From: Mycobacterium parmense
Lineage (GTDB): Bacteria > Actinomycetota > Actinomycetes > Mycobacteriales > Mycobacteriaceae
NCBI RefSeq assembly: GCF_010730575.1
Contig: NZ_AP022614.1
Location: 868,001-932,000, forward strand
Reading direction: 5' to 3'
Length of the DNA stretch: 64,000 bases
Below the pieces are notes generated by a model. That model saw only the letters and a list, made by a program, of their open reading frames with translations. It did no database searches and was not told the DNA's origin. Shown here piece after piece: positions 43,336-52,593 of the stretch (its first letter is position 1; the number at the start of each line of letters is the position of its first letter). A program made the translations under genes and the position numbers.

Positions 43336-44501
43336 GACGGCGCGAACACCAGTGGCAGCGATTCGACCGACCGCAGCGCGGCGGTATAGGTCAGCTGCGC
43401 GCCCGGCTTGATCTCGTAATCCGGTATGCGGCGGTGGAATTCGCGCAACGCGACCTTCAGCTCCATACGCGCCAGATGTGACCCCAGGCAGCGGTGCGGG
43501 CCTGCGCCGAACGCGCGGTGCCGGTTCGGGTTGCGGGCGAAGTCGACCGACTCGGGTTCGGCGAACTCCGCCGGATCGGTGTTGGCCGCACCGAGCAGCG
43601 GGCTGACTCGTTCGCCCTTGCTGATCGGGCATCCACCCACCTCGACGTCCTGCGTGGCGATGCGTGCCACGCCGGGGACCGGGGTCTCCCAGCGCAGCAG
43701 CTCCTCGACGGCGCCGGGCAGGATGTCGGGCTCTTCGACGAGCTGGTGGCGGTGGTCGGGATGGGTTGCCAGGAAGACGAAGAAGCAGTCGAGCGAATCG
43801 GTGACGGTGTCCAGCCCGGCGATCAGGAACAAAAAGCAGACGTCGAGCAACTCCTCGCGCGACAACGGCCGGCCGGCCACCTCCGCGGCGATCATCGCCG
43901 AGAGCACGTCGTCGCGGGGGCTGGCGATGTGCTCGTCGATGGCACGCTCGAAGTAGTCGTAGATCTGTTGCGCCACCGCGGCGGTGGACTCGTGGCGGCG
44001 GTCGTAGCCGGAGTCGCCCTGCGGGCGGATCACCCCGTCCTTCCACACCAGGAACCGGTCGAGGTCCTCGATCGGCAGGCCCAGCAACTGCAGGAAGACG
44101 GTGCACGGCAACGGAACCGCGAACTCCTCGTGGAAGTCGCATTCGCCCCGGCCGGCGAAGCGGTCGATCATCTCGTTGACGAGCTCGGTGACCCGCGGCT
44201 CGCGCCGGGCCATCTCCCGGGGGGTGAACAGCGGGTCGAGAATGCGGCGGTACTTCGCGTGCTCCGGCGGGTCGATCTGCAGCGGGATCAGCGGCCGCAC
44301 GTTGCCCAGGTCGACGGCGTCCATGTTCGACGAGAACAGCTCGGTGCGTTTGAGCGCCATCTCGATGTCGGCGAGACGGCTGAGGACCACCGCCTGCGGC
44401 GACCGGAACACCGGGGTCGACTCGCGCAGCGCCCGGTACATCGGCTGCGGCTGCGCGATGCCCGTGATCGCCTGGTCGACGAACCCGTCGGTTTCTGTCA
44501 T
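43332..44501 (-). CDS. Cytochrome P450 with adjacent ferredoxin
   Basis: A 389-residue P450. LFLIAGLDTVTDSLD (about residue 230) is the I-helix motif, EELLRWETPVPGVAR provides the ExxR and its surroundings, and FGAGPHRCLGSHLARME gives the heme Cys near residue 338. The I-helix has AGLDTVT in place of AGxET. I cannot place it in a named CYP family with confidence; it is different from CYP124 in this window. It is coupled to the ferredoxin gene and sits between the RNase H gene and a cupin regulator. The substrate is unknown. Confidence 0.88.
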   Translation of the reverse strand: MTETDGFVDQAITGIAQPQPMYRALRESTPVFRSPQAVVLSRLADIEMALKRTELFSSNMDAVDLGNVRPLIPLQIDPPEHAKYRRILDPLFTPREMARREPRVTELVNEMIDRFAGRGECDFHEEFAVPLPCTVFLQLLGLPIEDLDRFLVWKDGVIRPQGDSGYDRRHESTAAVAQQIYDYFERAIDEHIASPRDDVLSAMIAAEVAGRPLSREELLDVCFLFLIAGLDTVTDSLDCFFVFLATHPDHRHQLVEEPDILPGAVEELLRWETPVPGVARIATQDVEVGGCPISKGERVSPLLGAANTDPAEFAEPESVDFARNPNRHRAFGAGPHRCLGSHLARMELKVALREFHRRIPDYEIKPGAQLTYTAALRSVESLPLVFAPS

Positions 44502-44549
44502 TGGGTCAGACTGGCACCAACCTGCCCCTCGGGCAATGGCCGGATTTAC

Positions 44550-45128
44550 TCAGGCGTGCAGATGCAGCCGTTCGCCGTGCGGGCCGAAGATCATGATGGC
44601 CTCCACGGGACCGTCCACCACGCCGAACCAGTGCGGCGTCCAGGTGGAGAACTCGACCGCCTCCCCGGGGTCGATGGTGAAGTCGCGGTCGCCGAGTACC
44701 AGTCGCATCCGGCCCGCCAGGACGTACATCCAGTCCTGGCCCTCGTGCACGGGCAGCTCCGCCGGAGGCCTGCGCCGCCGGGCGCTGACCCGCACCTTGA
44801 ACGCGTGCAACCCATCCGCGGGCCCCTGGCGCGTGAGCGGCCAGAAGGTGACGCCGTGGTGGGTGTGCGCACGACCGCGCACTCGGGGATCGCGATCCTC
44901 GTCGGCCTGCAGCAGATCGTCGGTGCTCACCGAGAGGGCGGCGGCCAGCCGCGGCAGATGGTCGAGCGCGAGCCGGCGTTTCCCGGACTCCAGCCTGCTG
45001 AGCGTCGAGACATCGATCCCGGCGCGGTCGCCGACCTCCTGCAGCGTCATGCCCCGCTGCAGGCGCAGCCGGCGCAGGCGGCCGCGCACCCGGTGGTCGA
45101 ACGATTCGTCCGTCGTTTTTGCCTGCAT
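44550..45128 (-). CDS. XRE-cupin transcriptional regulator
   Basis: A 192-residue regulator with an N-terminal XRE helix-turn-helix (GMTLQEVGDRAGIDVSTLSRL, about residues 26-46) and a C-terminal cupin domain at about 105-190 (VHEGQDWMYVLAGRMRLVLG with a later HWFGVVDGP). Such proteins use the cupin as a small-molecule or metal sensor. It diverges from the methyltransferase gene, with about 50 bases and three TGGCAA motifs between them, and lies 48 bases from the P450 gene, which runs in the same direction downstream. It likely represses itself and its neighbours. The ligand is unknown. Confidence 0.85.
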   Translation of the reverse strand: MQAKTTDESFDHRVRGRLRRLRLQRGMTLQEVGDRAGIDVSTLSRLESGKRRLALDHLPRLAAALSVSTDDLLQADEDRDPRVRGRAHTHHGVTFWPLTRQGPADGLHAFKVRVSARRRRPPAELPVHEGQDWMYVLAGRMRLVLGDRDFTIDPGEAVEFSTWTPHWFGVVDGPVEAIMIFGPHGERLHLHA

Positions 45129-45166
45129 GGCAAGTCAGCTTGGCAAATGGCCATGCTGGTTGGCAA
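45127..45166. promoter_or_regulatory. Three TGGCAA motifs between divergent regulator and methyltransferase genes
   Basis: ATGGCAA (45127-45133), TTGGCAA (45140-45146) and TTGGCAA (45160-45166) lie in direct orientation. The last two are exactly 20 bases apart, about two DNA turns. They could be operator half-sites of the XRE-cupin protein; the reverse complement TTGCCA also resembles a -35 box. Confidence 0.4.
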
Positions 45167-45175
45167 CCTCGCGGT

Positions 45176-45808
45176 ATGAACACTTCTTGCCTACCCGAGG
45201 ACGCCGGCCGTTTCTGGGAAGAGCGGTACCGCTCGTCCGCCCAGGTGTGGAGCGGGCGGGTCAACGCCCGCCTGGCCGAGGTGGCCGCGGAGCTGCCGGC
45301 CGGCCGGGCGCTCGACCTGGGCTGCGGCGAGGGCGCTGACGCGCTCTGGCTCGCCGAACGTGGCTGGCGGGTGACGGCGGTCGACGTCTCGGCCACCGCG
45401 CTGCACCGCGCGAAGGACGCAGCTTCCCGGCGAAACCTGCTGGACCGCATCGACTTCGAGCGTCACGACCTCAACGAGACCTTCCCGCAGGGCCCCTTCG
45501 ACCTGGTGTCGGCCCAGTACCTGCACTCACCGGCCCGGCTGGAACGCGAGGGCGTACTGCGGCGGGCAGCCGACCAGGTGAGCCCGGGTGGCGTGCTGCT
45601 GATCGTCGACCACGGCGAGGCCCCGCCCTGGGCCGAGCGTCACGACCACAGCTTTCCCAGCGTCGAGGACGTGCTCGCCGGTCTGCGGCTGGAGCCCGCC
45701 GGCTGGACCACGGTGCGCGCCGAGCGGGCCGCGCGGGACGCGATCGGGCCCGGCGGCGAGGCCGGCGTGCTGCTCGACAACGTGCTCGTCGTCCGGCGAA
45801 ACGGTTAA
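45176..45808 (+). CDS. SAM-dependent class I methyltransferase
   Basis: A 210-residue methyltransferase. WEERYRSSAQVWSGRVN is an N-terminal lead typical of TehB/tellurite-like and thiopurine-type families, and ALDLGCGEGADALWLAERGW at about residue 43 is the SAM motif I; VTAVDVSATAL is motif II. The C-terminal half is divergent. It may detoxify a small nucleophile or toxic metalloid, or methylate a metabolite. It is divergent from the XRE-cupin gene, which fits an inducible response. The ATG at 45176 is the first in-frame start with a full domain; the GTG-like frame upstream to 45119 would run through the shared promoter. Confidence 0.78.
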   Translation: MNTSCLPEDAGRFWEERYRSSAQVWSGRVNARLAEVAAELPAGRALDLGCGEGADALWLAERGWRVTAVDVSATALHRAKDAASRRNLLDRIDFERHDLNETFPQGPFDLVSAQYLHSPARLEREGVLRRAADQVSPGGVLLIVDHGEAPPWAERHDHSFPSVEDVLAGLRLEPAGWTTVRAERAARDAIGPGGEAGVLLDNVLVVRRNG

Positions 45809-45815
45809 CCCCGCC

Positions 45816-46523
45816 TCACGCCGCGTCGTGGAAGATGATCCCCAGCGCGTAGCGCTCGCCCGACCGGACGGCCGACACGCCATGGCGCACGGGCGAGGCG
45901 GACCAGCCCCGCGCCGAGCGCACCGGTCGCTCTCGCGTGGTGAACACGTAACCGTGCCCCTGCGGCAATTGCGTTGCGGTACCCCGCGACTGGGCGCGGA
46001 ATCGTCGTTCGACGAGCAGGAACTCGCCGCCGGTGTAGCTCGCCGGGTCGCTCAGGTTGATAACCACCTGCAGGGGAAACACCAAGTCTCCGTAGAGGTC
46101 TTGGTGCAGGGCGTTCCAGTCTCCGGCGCCGTACCTGAGCATCAGCGCGGTCGAGCGGGTCTGGCCGGCGGCGTGACACGCCGCCAGCCAGTCGTCGAAC
46201 CGGTCCGGCCAGGGCGCGTCGCGGCCGAGCTTGCCCCACCAGTCGCGCGCTATCGGCAGCAGCCTCGGGTACAGCGCCTGCTTGAGCGGTTCGATCGGCT
46301 CCGGGTAGGGCGCGCGGAAGTAGCGGTACTGCCCGGAACCGTAGCGGCGCGGCGCCATGTCGATGGTCGAGCGGAACAGCGAGTCCCGGGCGTAGAGCGT
46401 GCGCAGCCGCGTGGCCTCGGCGGGCGTGATCAGCTGCGGCAACAACGCCCCGCCGTACTCGCCGAGTTCGGCGGCGACGCCGTCCCAATCGCCGGAGGCC
46501 ACGCGCTTCTCCCACCGCGACAT
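45816..46523 (-). CDS. 2-oxoglutarate/Fe(II)-dependent dioxygenase
   Basis: A 235-residue double-stranded beta-helix protein of the 2OG-Fe(II) oxygenase family. The iron ligands are His140 and Asp142 in NALHQDLYGD and His214 in VRHGVSAVRSGERY, with Arg224 or Arg220 as the 2-oxoglutarate binder. The N-terminal region GGALLPQLITPAEATRL is typical of such enzymes in mycobacteria. Its place before rnpB and the length fit M. tuberculosis Rv2227, from memory only. The substrate is unknown; protein or nucleic acid hydroxylation are both possible. It converges with the methyltransferase gene. Confidence 0.75.
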   Translation of the reverse strand: MSRWEKRVASGDWDGVAAELGEYGGALLPQLITPAEATRLRTLYARDSLFRSTIDMAPRRYGSGQYRYFRAPYPEPIEPLKQALYPRLLPIARDWWGKLGRDAPWPDRFDDWLAACHAAGQTRSTALMLRYGAGDWNALHQDLYGDLVFPLQVVINLSDPASYTGGEFLLVERRFRAQSRGTATQLPQGHGYVFTTRERPVRSARGWSASPVRHGVSAVRSGERYALGIIFHDAA

Positions 46524-46629
46524 CGACGTCCTCCCGTGTCGTGATCTGCCGCGTCCACCCTAGGCTGCCGGGGGCGTCGGGCGCCGAACCCGCTGGCCCG
46601 GGATCTGCCCGGCGAGTACCGTAGTGGGT

Positions 46630-47040
<411 letters not shown>

Positions 47041-47051
47041 CCCTCCGGGCG

Positions 47052-48584
47052 TCAGTGTCCCGCCTTGCGCACCGATTTCGCGAGGTTGCGCAGCGCGTCG
47101 TCGAGTTGCTGACGGCACCTCTCGGCCAGGTCGGCCTCGCGCTGGTAGAGCAGGCCGTAGGTAAAGGTGTCCTCGCCGGCGGCGTACGCGGTCTGCGCCT
47201 CGTGGCTGAGGTGGTCGCGGCTGACCACGCTGTCCTGGTGGTCGCCGAGCAGCGACTGGATCACCTTGGCCTGGTCGGACACCTTGGCGGCGCCGGTGGC
47301 CGCCGCGGTGTAGCGAAGGCGTTTGGCGCCCTTGCGGATCCGGTGGATCGCCTCGTCGCGGTGGTGCTCGTCGCCCGGCTGGTCCTGCGCGACGCGGGCG
47401 GCGGCCTTGGCCGCCTTGCGAACCTTGCGGTATGCGGATTCGATTGTCACCGGCGCATGTTCGGTGTCCGTGGCACTTCCCGGGACCTGGGCCGCGATGT
47501 CCTCGAGGGCGTCCAGCAGCCGGAAGTATCGCTGCGAGCGCATGGCGACCAGCGAACGGCGCAGGCCCGTCTGGTAGCGGCGCTGCGCGCCGCCCACGAG
47601 ACGCTCGCGGACGCGCCCGCGCACCAGCTCCGGTGCGAGGCCGTCGAGCTGTCGCTCATAGCGCTCCGCGAGCACCTCGGCGTCGCGCGCGATGCCCAAG
47701 ACCGCCGCCAGCTCGCGCAGTTCGTCGAGAACCCACTCGCTGCCCGGCAGCCCGTAAGACTCCTGGTAGTCGCGCAGCAAGCTGCGCAACTTGCGGGTGG
47801 TCACCCGCATCTGGTGCACGGAGTCGAAGGCGTCGGCGCGCACGGCGCGATCCCACACCAGCATCTCCCCGATCTGCTCGGCCACGGCCCGCTGCAGCGG
47901 GTGCTCGGCCGGCTGGGTCCCGTCGGGCTGCGGCGGCGCGCCCAGCGCGCGGGCCAGCTTCGAAGCGTGACCGGCGGGGGCGGCGCCGGCATCGAGGAGC
48001 CGATTGCTCAGCCGGTTCAACAACTCGGTGTCGGCGCCCGCGGCCTCGGTGAGCTCCAGCTCCCACTCGCGCCACTCCTGTTGCGCCGGTGGCGAGCCGG
48101 TGTCGTCCGCGGCGGCCGCCGACCACGCGGTGACGTGGTCGTTGCTGAATTCCGCCACCGGGGTTCCCTCGGCGTTGTAAAGCACCTGGCTCTCGCGTTG
48201 GGTGCTGATCCGCGCGACCGGCTCCAACGGTTTGTCGCGGACGATCGCCAAGACGATGTCCACCAACTCCTGCGGCACCGCGTCGTGGCTGCCCGACGCG
48301 CTCAGCGGTGCGTGCACCTCGGTGCGGGCGTCGGGTCCGGCCGGCAGCTTCAGGTGCCAGCCCGCGTCGTGGCCGCCGGTGCGGCGCCGCAAAGTGACCT
48401 TGTTGCGGGCGAGGTCCTGCGCCGGGGTGTCGAAATACGTCGCGTCCAGCGCCTGCATCGGCGACTTCTCGACGCGGGCCACCGCGGCGATGCCATCGAA
48501 GGACGGGGACACCGTGGACTCGACGACGTCGAACTTGCGCTCCACCTCGAGATGGCGTGAGGTTTTGGGCGCTTTAGCAGGCAT
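47052..48584 (-). CDS. CYTH and CHAD domain protein (Rv2226-like)
   Basis: A 510-residue protein. Residues 10-215 form a CYTH triphosphate tunnel domain beginning with LEVERKFDV (ExExK) and continuing with VTLRRRTGG and HLKLPAG. Residues 240-500 form a CHAD domain of helical repeats with conserved His and charged residues: VHQMRVTTRKLRSLLRDY and IHRIRKGAKRLRYTAA. CHAD domains bind polyphosphate and CYTH domains hydrolyse triphosphates, so a role in polyphosphate or inorganic phosphate handling is likely. The ATG at 48584 has GGAG about six bases upstream. It converges with rnpB. Confidence 0.9.
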   Translation of the reverse strand: MPAKAPKTSRHLEVERKFDVVESTVSPSFDGIAAVARVEKSPMQALDATYFDTPAQDLARNKVTLRRRTGGHDAGWHLKLPAGPDARTEVHAPLSASGSHDAVPQELVDIVLAIVRDKPLEPVARISTQRESQVLYNAEGTPVAEFSNDHVTAWSAAAADDTGSPPAQQEWREWELELTEAAGADTELLNRLSNRLLDAGAAPAGHASKLARALGAPPQPDGTQPAEHPLQRAVAEQIGEMLVWDRAVRADAFDSVHQMRVTTRKLRSLLRDYQESYGLPGSEWVLDELRELAAVLGIARDAEVLAERYERQLDGLAPELVRGRVRERLVGGAQRRYQTGLRRSLVAMRSQRYFRLLDALEDIAAQVPGSATDTEHAPVTIESAYRKVRKAAKAAARVAQDQPGDEHHRDEAIHRIRKGAKRLRYTAAATGAAKVSDQAKVIQSLLGDHQDSVVSRDHLSHEAQTAYAAGEDTFTYGLLYQREADLAERCRQQLDDALRNLAKSVRKAGH

Positions 48585-48715
48585 GTTCGGCTCCGTTGAG
48601 GCGCGTCGCCGCGGCCTTGAAAGTCGTGGTCGGTAGTTGATGGGCACCCATAGCGTGCCATATCCGGGCTGAGCGGCCGCCGGTGCTCGGCGGCCGGCCG
48701 CCACCGGTTCGACAC

Positions 48716-49939
48716 CTAGCCGCCGTCGTCCGGCGGGATCAGATGCATGGCCAGCCCCTGCAGCGCACGGATCGTCTGAATCTCGCCGTCGCGGAACGGA
48801 CGCCCGTCCGGGGCCAGCAGGTCGTGAAACCAGACCGGCGGCATCGCGGGGTCCGGGTGATCCCACGAGTCCCACGGGAAATAGGTCTGCGTCTTACCGG
48901 CGACCAGGCCCCAGTTGAACGCGGCGACGTTGTGGCTCTTGGCAATCGGCAGGACGTCCTCGACGGTGCTGCCGAGGGTGCGCGCCAGGTACTCGGTGCA
49001 CAGGATGGGGCGGCCGAGCGGGGCGAGCGCGGCGATGCGGCTCTCGAATTCGCCGGGCTCGGCGTAGCAGTGGAAGCTGATCACGTCGGAGTTGGTGAGC
49101 TGGAAGTCGCTGATCACGCTGCGCTGCCCGGGATCCGCCCACTCGCCCTGCCACACGCCGCTGGTCAGCGGCTGGGAAGGGTCGACGGAACGCGCCCAGC
49201 CGAACACCTGCGGGAGCAGGTCCGCGACCACCCGCACCTTGTCGGGCCGCTCGACCGCGCTGTAGTGCCTCGAGGGGTTGTCGGGCTCGTTCCACAGGTC
49301 CCAGCCCAAAACCCGTTCGTCGTTGCGGAATTGGCCGAGGACGCCCGTGACGTAATCCCGCAGGACGCGGGCGTAGCCGCCGTCGTCGAGGCGGTGAGCT
49401 CCCGGGCTCTGCACCCAGCCGGAGTTGTGCACCCCGGGCCTCGGTGCCCGCTGCGGGCCGGACTCGGGGAAGGGGTCCCAGCAGGAGTCGAACAGGACGA
49501 ACAGCGGCCTGATGGCGTGGCCCGCGGCGATGTCGACGAACTGCGCGAGCCGGCCTTGGAACGCGCGATGGTCCTGCGCCCAGAGGAGGTCGTGCAGGAA
49601 CACGCGGATGGCGTTGAACCCGTTGCGGCGGGCCCAGCCCAGTTCGGTGTCGATGCGCCGGGGGTCGAAGGTGTCGGCCTGGAACATCTCGAGCTGGTTG
49701 ATCGCGCTGGACACAATGAAGTTGGCGCCCACCAGCCAGCCCTGCCGCTCATACCAACGGTTGGCGCGCTCGGGCGACCACTGGCCGGCGTCGGGCGAGG
49801 TGCGGGGCGGCTCCGCGGCCGCCCGGGGTGTGCGGTTCACTGCGACGGCTCCCGCCAGGAGCAGCGACTTGAGCACCGATCGGCGGTGCACGAGCCGGGA
49901 TCTGGTCAACAGAGTGATCGGTACAATCCTGTCACACAA
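48716..49939 (-). CDS. Tat-exported glycoside hydrolase, family 5-like
   Basis: A protein of up to 407 residues. A twin-arginine signal (VHRRSVLKSLLLAGAVAV) precedes a (beta/alpha)8 cellulase-like domain: VLGWDLWNEPDNPS holds the acid/base Glu, and ILCTEYLARTLGS the nucleophile Glu, as in GH5 enzymes. The polysaccharide could be cellulose, mannan or a host/environment glycan; this is not settled. The start is uncertain: the frame is open from GTG 49939, but the Tat motif needs only the GTG at LVHRRS or a TTG just before it. It follows panB on the same strand at a distance of over 200 bases. Confidence 0.75.
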   Translation of the reverse strand: MCDRIVPITLLTRSRLVHRRSVLKSLLLAGAVAVNRTPRAAAEPPRTSPDAGQWSPERANRWYERQGWLVGANFIVSSAINQLEMFQADTFDPRRIDTELGWARRNGFNAIRVFLHDLLWAQDHRAFQGRLAQFVDIAAGHAIRPLFVLFDSCWDPFPESGPQRAPRPGVHNSGWVQSPGAHRLDDGGYARVLRDYVTGVLGQFRNDERVLGWDLWNEPDNPSRHYSAVERPDKVRVVADLLPQVFGWARSVDPSQPLTSGVWQGEWADPGQRSVISDFQLTNSDVISFHCYAEPGEFESRIAALAPLGRPILCTEYLARTLGSTVEDVLPIAKSHNVAAFNWGLVAGKTQTYFPWDSWDHPDPAMPPVWFHDLLAPDGRPFRDGEIQTIRALQGLAMHLIPPDDGG

Positions 49940-50161
49940 AGGGTTTCGGCGACTTGCGGAGTCGTTACGCGGGGTGTACCGCGGCTCTCGGGTGACTCCG
50001 CAGCGACAGGTTCGACGTTACACGCCCGTAGGAGCCTTCGGCCACGCCCCGGGGGCGAATCGCCCCGACGGTGGGCTTTTCGCTTGGCGGCCTGCGGGTT
50101 TCCCGCGGGCTGCCCCCCGGGGGTCAGAATGGTCGGCTGGCCCGGGCGCGCGCGCAGCGCC
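49940..50161. other. 222-base gap between panB and the glycosidase, with a G/C stem
   Basis: GGGGCG (50052-50057) pairs with CGCCCC (50061-50066) and may be part of a terminator for panB, lying about 100 bases after its stop. Nothing else stands out; the stretch near 49970-50030 is rich in CGnnnCG but has no supported ORF, RNA motif or repeat. Confidence 0.4.
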
Positions 50162-51007
50162 TCAGAAGCAGTGCTCCTCGGCGGGGAAGCTGCCGTCGGA
50201 CACTTCCGCGGCGTATTGCCTTGCCGCGCGGCCCAACTCGCCGCCGATGTCGGCGAAGCGCTTGACGAAGCGGGCGGCCTTGCCGCCGCTCATGCCGGCC
50301 ATGTCCTGCCATACCAGGACCTGGGCGTCGCAGTTGGGGCCGGCCCCGATCCCGATGGTGGGGATGGTCAGCTTGCCGGTGATCTGGGTGGCCAGTTCGG
50401 CCGGCACCATCTCCATCACGACACTGAAGGCGCCGGCCTCGGCGACGGCGATCGCGTCGGCGATGGTCTGCTCGGCGGCGTCGCCGCGGCCCTGCACCCG
50501 GAAGCCGCCCAGGTTGTTCACGCTCTGCGGGGTGAAGCCGATGTGGGCCATCACCGGGATGCCCGCCGCGGACAGGCAGGCGATCTGCTCGGCGACCCGC
50601 TCGCCGCCCTCGAGCTTGACGGCGTGCGCCCCGCCCTCCTTCATGAACCGGGTGGCGGCGGCCAGCGCCGCGGCCGGCCCCGCCTCGTAGCTGCCGAACG
50701 GGAGGTCGGCGACCACCAGGGCGTGCCGGGCGCCCCGTGCCACACCGCGCACCAGCGGGACCAGCTCGTCGATCGAGACGGGCACCGTGGTGTCGTAGCC
50801 GTAGACGACGTTGGCGGCCGAGTCACCGACGAGCAACACCGGGATCCCGGCGTCGTCGAAGATGCGGGCGGTCGAATAGTCGTAGGCGGTGAGCATCGCC
50901 CACTTGTGCCCTTCGGCCTTCATCCGTTGCAGGTGATGCGTGCGAATCTTGGTGAGAGGCTTGGCGTCCCCGGGTGCGCTTGCACCGTAAACATTCTGCT
51001 CAGACAT
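50162..51007 (-). CDS. panB: 3-methyl-2-oxobutanoate hydroxymethyltransferase PanB
   Basis: A 281-residue PanB, identical in length to M. tuberculosis. [18 protein letters not shown] and [19 protein letters not shown] are conserved, with metal and substrate ligands in [14 protein letters not shown] and [13 protein letters not shown]. It makes ketopantoate from 2-oxoisovalerate and methylene-tetrahydrofolate, the first step towards pantothenate and CoA. The ATG at 51007 has GAGGA about five bases upstream; a longer frame to 51019 adds a few weakly supported codons. Divergent from the wax ester synthase gene. Confidence 0.95.
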   Translation of the reverse strand: MSEQNVYGASAPGDAKPLTKIRTHHLQRMKAEGHKWAMLTAYDYSTARIFDDAGIPVLLVGDSAANVVYGYDTTVPVSIDELVPLVRGVARGARHALVVADLPFGSYEAGPAAALAAATRFMKEGGAHAVKLEGGERVAEQIACLSAAGIPVMAHIGFTPQSVNNLGGFRVQGRGDAAEQTIADAIAVAEAGAFSVVMEMVPAELATQITGKLTIPTIGIGAGPNCDAQVLVWQDMAGMSGGKAARFVKRFADIGGELGRAARQYAAEVSDGSFPAEEHCF

Positions 51008-51141
51008 CGTTGTCCTCAAATATGGTCCGGTCGATCCTCGTGGCCCTGGATTGGTTCCTGCGGGTCCCCGGGTTCGTCTGACCCGCCCATTCTGCCATCT
51101 CTTGCGCGCAGACGCACCGCCGAGGCGGTGTGAGACATACC

Positions 51142-52542
51142 ATGCTGCGCATGCACCGGCTCAGCGGACTCGACGCGAGCTTCCTGTACCTGGAGACGTC
51201 CGAGCAGCCCATGCACGTCTGCTCGATCATCGAGCTGGACACGTCGACCATGCCCGGCGGCTATGACTTCGCAAGGCTGCGCGACGCCCTGGCGTCGCGC
51301 ATCACGGCGATGCCCGAGTTCCGCGAGAGGCTGGCCGACAGCCCGTTGAACCTCGACCATCCCGTCTGGGTGGACGACGACCGGTTCGACATCGACCGAC
51401 ACCTGCATCGCATCGACCTGCCGTCACCGGGCGGTCGCGCCGAGATGTCGGAGATCTGCGGCCACATCGCCTCGCTCCCGCTGGACCGGCGCCGCCCGCT
51501 CTGGGAGATGTGGGTGATCGAGGGCGTGGCGGGCACCGACTGCCACGGCGACGGCCGGATCGGGGTGATGACCAAGGTGCACCACGCCGGCGTCGACGGC
51601 GTGACGGGCGCCAACCTGATGTCGCGGCTGTGCACCACCGAAGCCGACGCTCCCGCACCGGATCCGGTGGACGGCGTCGGGGGTGCCAGCGGCTGGCGGA
51701 TCGCCGCCGGCGGGCTGGTCAGGTTCGCCACCCGCCCGCTGCACCTGGCCAACGTGGTGCCCGACACCGCCTCATCGGTGCTCGCGACGCTGCGGCGGGC
51801 CCGCGACGGGGTGACCATGGCACGCCCGTTCTCGGCGCCGCAAACGGTGTTCAACGCCCGGATCAGCAGCCGCCGCACCATCGCCTACGCCCAACTGGAG
51901 CTCGACGACATCAAGGCGGTGAAGAACCACTTCGGGGTCAAGCTCAACGACGTGGTCATGGCCCTGGTGTCGGGGGCGCTGCGCCAGTACCTGGCCGAGC
52001 GCAACGCACTGCCGGACGCCTCGCTGGTGGCGTCGGTGCCGGTCTCGGTGCACGGCAGGTCCGATCGCCCCGGCCGCAACCAGATCACCGCCATGTTCTC
52101 CAGCCTGAACACCCAGATTGCCGACCCGGCGCACCGCCTCAGGGCGATAGCTCAGGCGAATTCCGTTGCCAAACAGCATAGTTCGGCCATCGCCGCCACC
52201 TTGCTGCAGGACTGGTCGCAGTTCGCCGCGCCGGCGGTCTTCGGTGTCGCGATGCGCCTCTACGCCAGGAGCCGGCTGACCGACGGCGCACCGGTGCACA
52301 ACCTGGTGGTCTCCAACGTGCCGGGCCCCCAGGTGCCGCTGTACCTGCTGGGCTGCGAGGTCAAGGCGATGTACCCGCTGGGGCCGATCTTCCACGGATC
52401 CGGTCTCAACGTCACCGCGATGTCGCTCGAGGGCAAACTCGACCTCGGCCTCATCTCGTGCCCCGAGTTGCTGCCGGATCTGTGGGAGCTGGCCGACGAG
52501 TTCCGCGTCGGTATGGAGGAACTGTTGGCGGCCGTGAAGTGA
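51142..52542 (+). CDS. Wax ester synthase / diacylglycerol acyltransferase (WS/DGAT family)
   Basis: A 466-residue protein with the family's active-site motif HHAGVDG (HHxxxDG) at about residue 152, following [22 protein letters not shown] is the typical WS/DGAT N terminus, and [14 protein letters not shown] and [15 protein letters not shown] complete the conserved set. These enzymes esterify diacylglycerol or fatty alcohol with acyl-CoA, making storage triacylglycerol or wax ester. Mycobacteria carry many copies; this resembles Rv2285 but cannot be assigned. Starts at 51130, 51142 and 51151 are all possible. Divergent from panB. Confidence 0.88.
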   Translation: MLRMHRLSGLDASFLYLETSEQPMHVCSIIELDTSTMPGGYDFARLRDALASRITAMPEFRERLADSPLNLDHPVWVDDDRFDIDRHLHRIDLPSPGGRAEMSEICGHIASLPLDRRRPLWEMWVIEGVAGTDCHGDGRIGVMTKVHHAGVDGVTGANLMSRLCTTEADAPAPDPVDGVGGASGWRIAAGGLVRFATRPLHLANVVPDTASSVLATLRRARDGVTMARPFSAPQTVFNARISSRRTIAYAQLELDDIKAVKNHFGVKLNDVVMALVSGALRQYLAERNALPDASLVASVPVSVHGRSDRPGRNQITAMFSSLNTQIADPAHRLRAIAQANSVAKQHSSAIAATLLQDWSQFAAPAVFGVAMRLYARSRLTDGAPVHNLVVSNVPGPQVPLYLLGCEVKAMYPLGPIFHGSGLNVTAMSLEGKLDLGLISCPELLPDLWELADEFRVGMEELLAAVK

Positions 52543-52593
52543 CGGGCGGCGGCGGCGGTTAATCAAGATCTCAGGTTGGCTCTGGCAGCATAG

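Noticed and set aside
49970..50110. Small open frames in the panB-glycosidase gap
   Set aside because: They lack start signals and motifs; the region is GC-rich enough to give open frames by chance.
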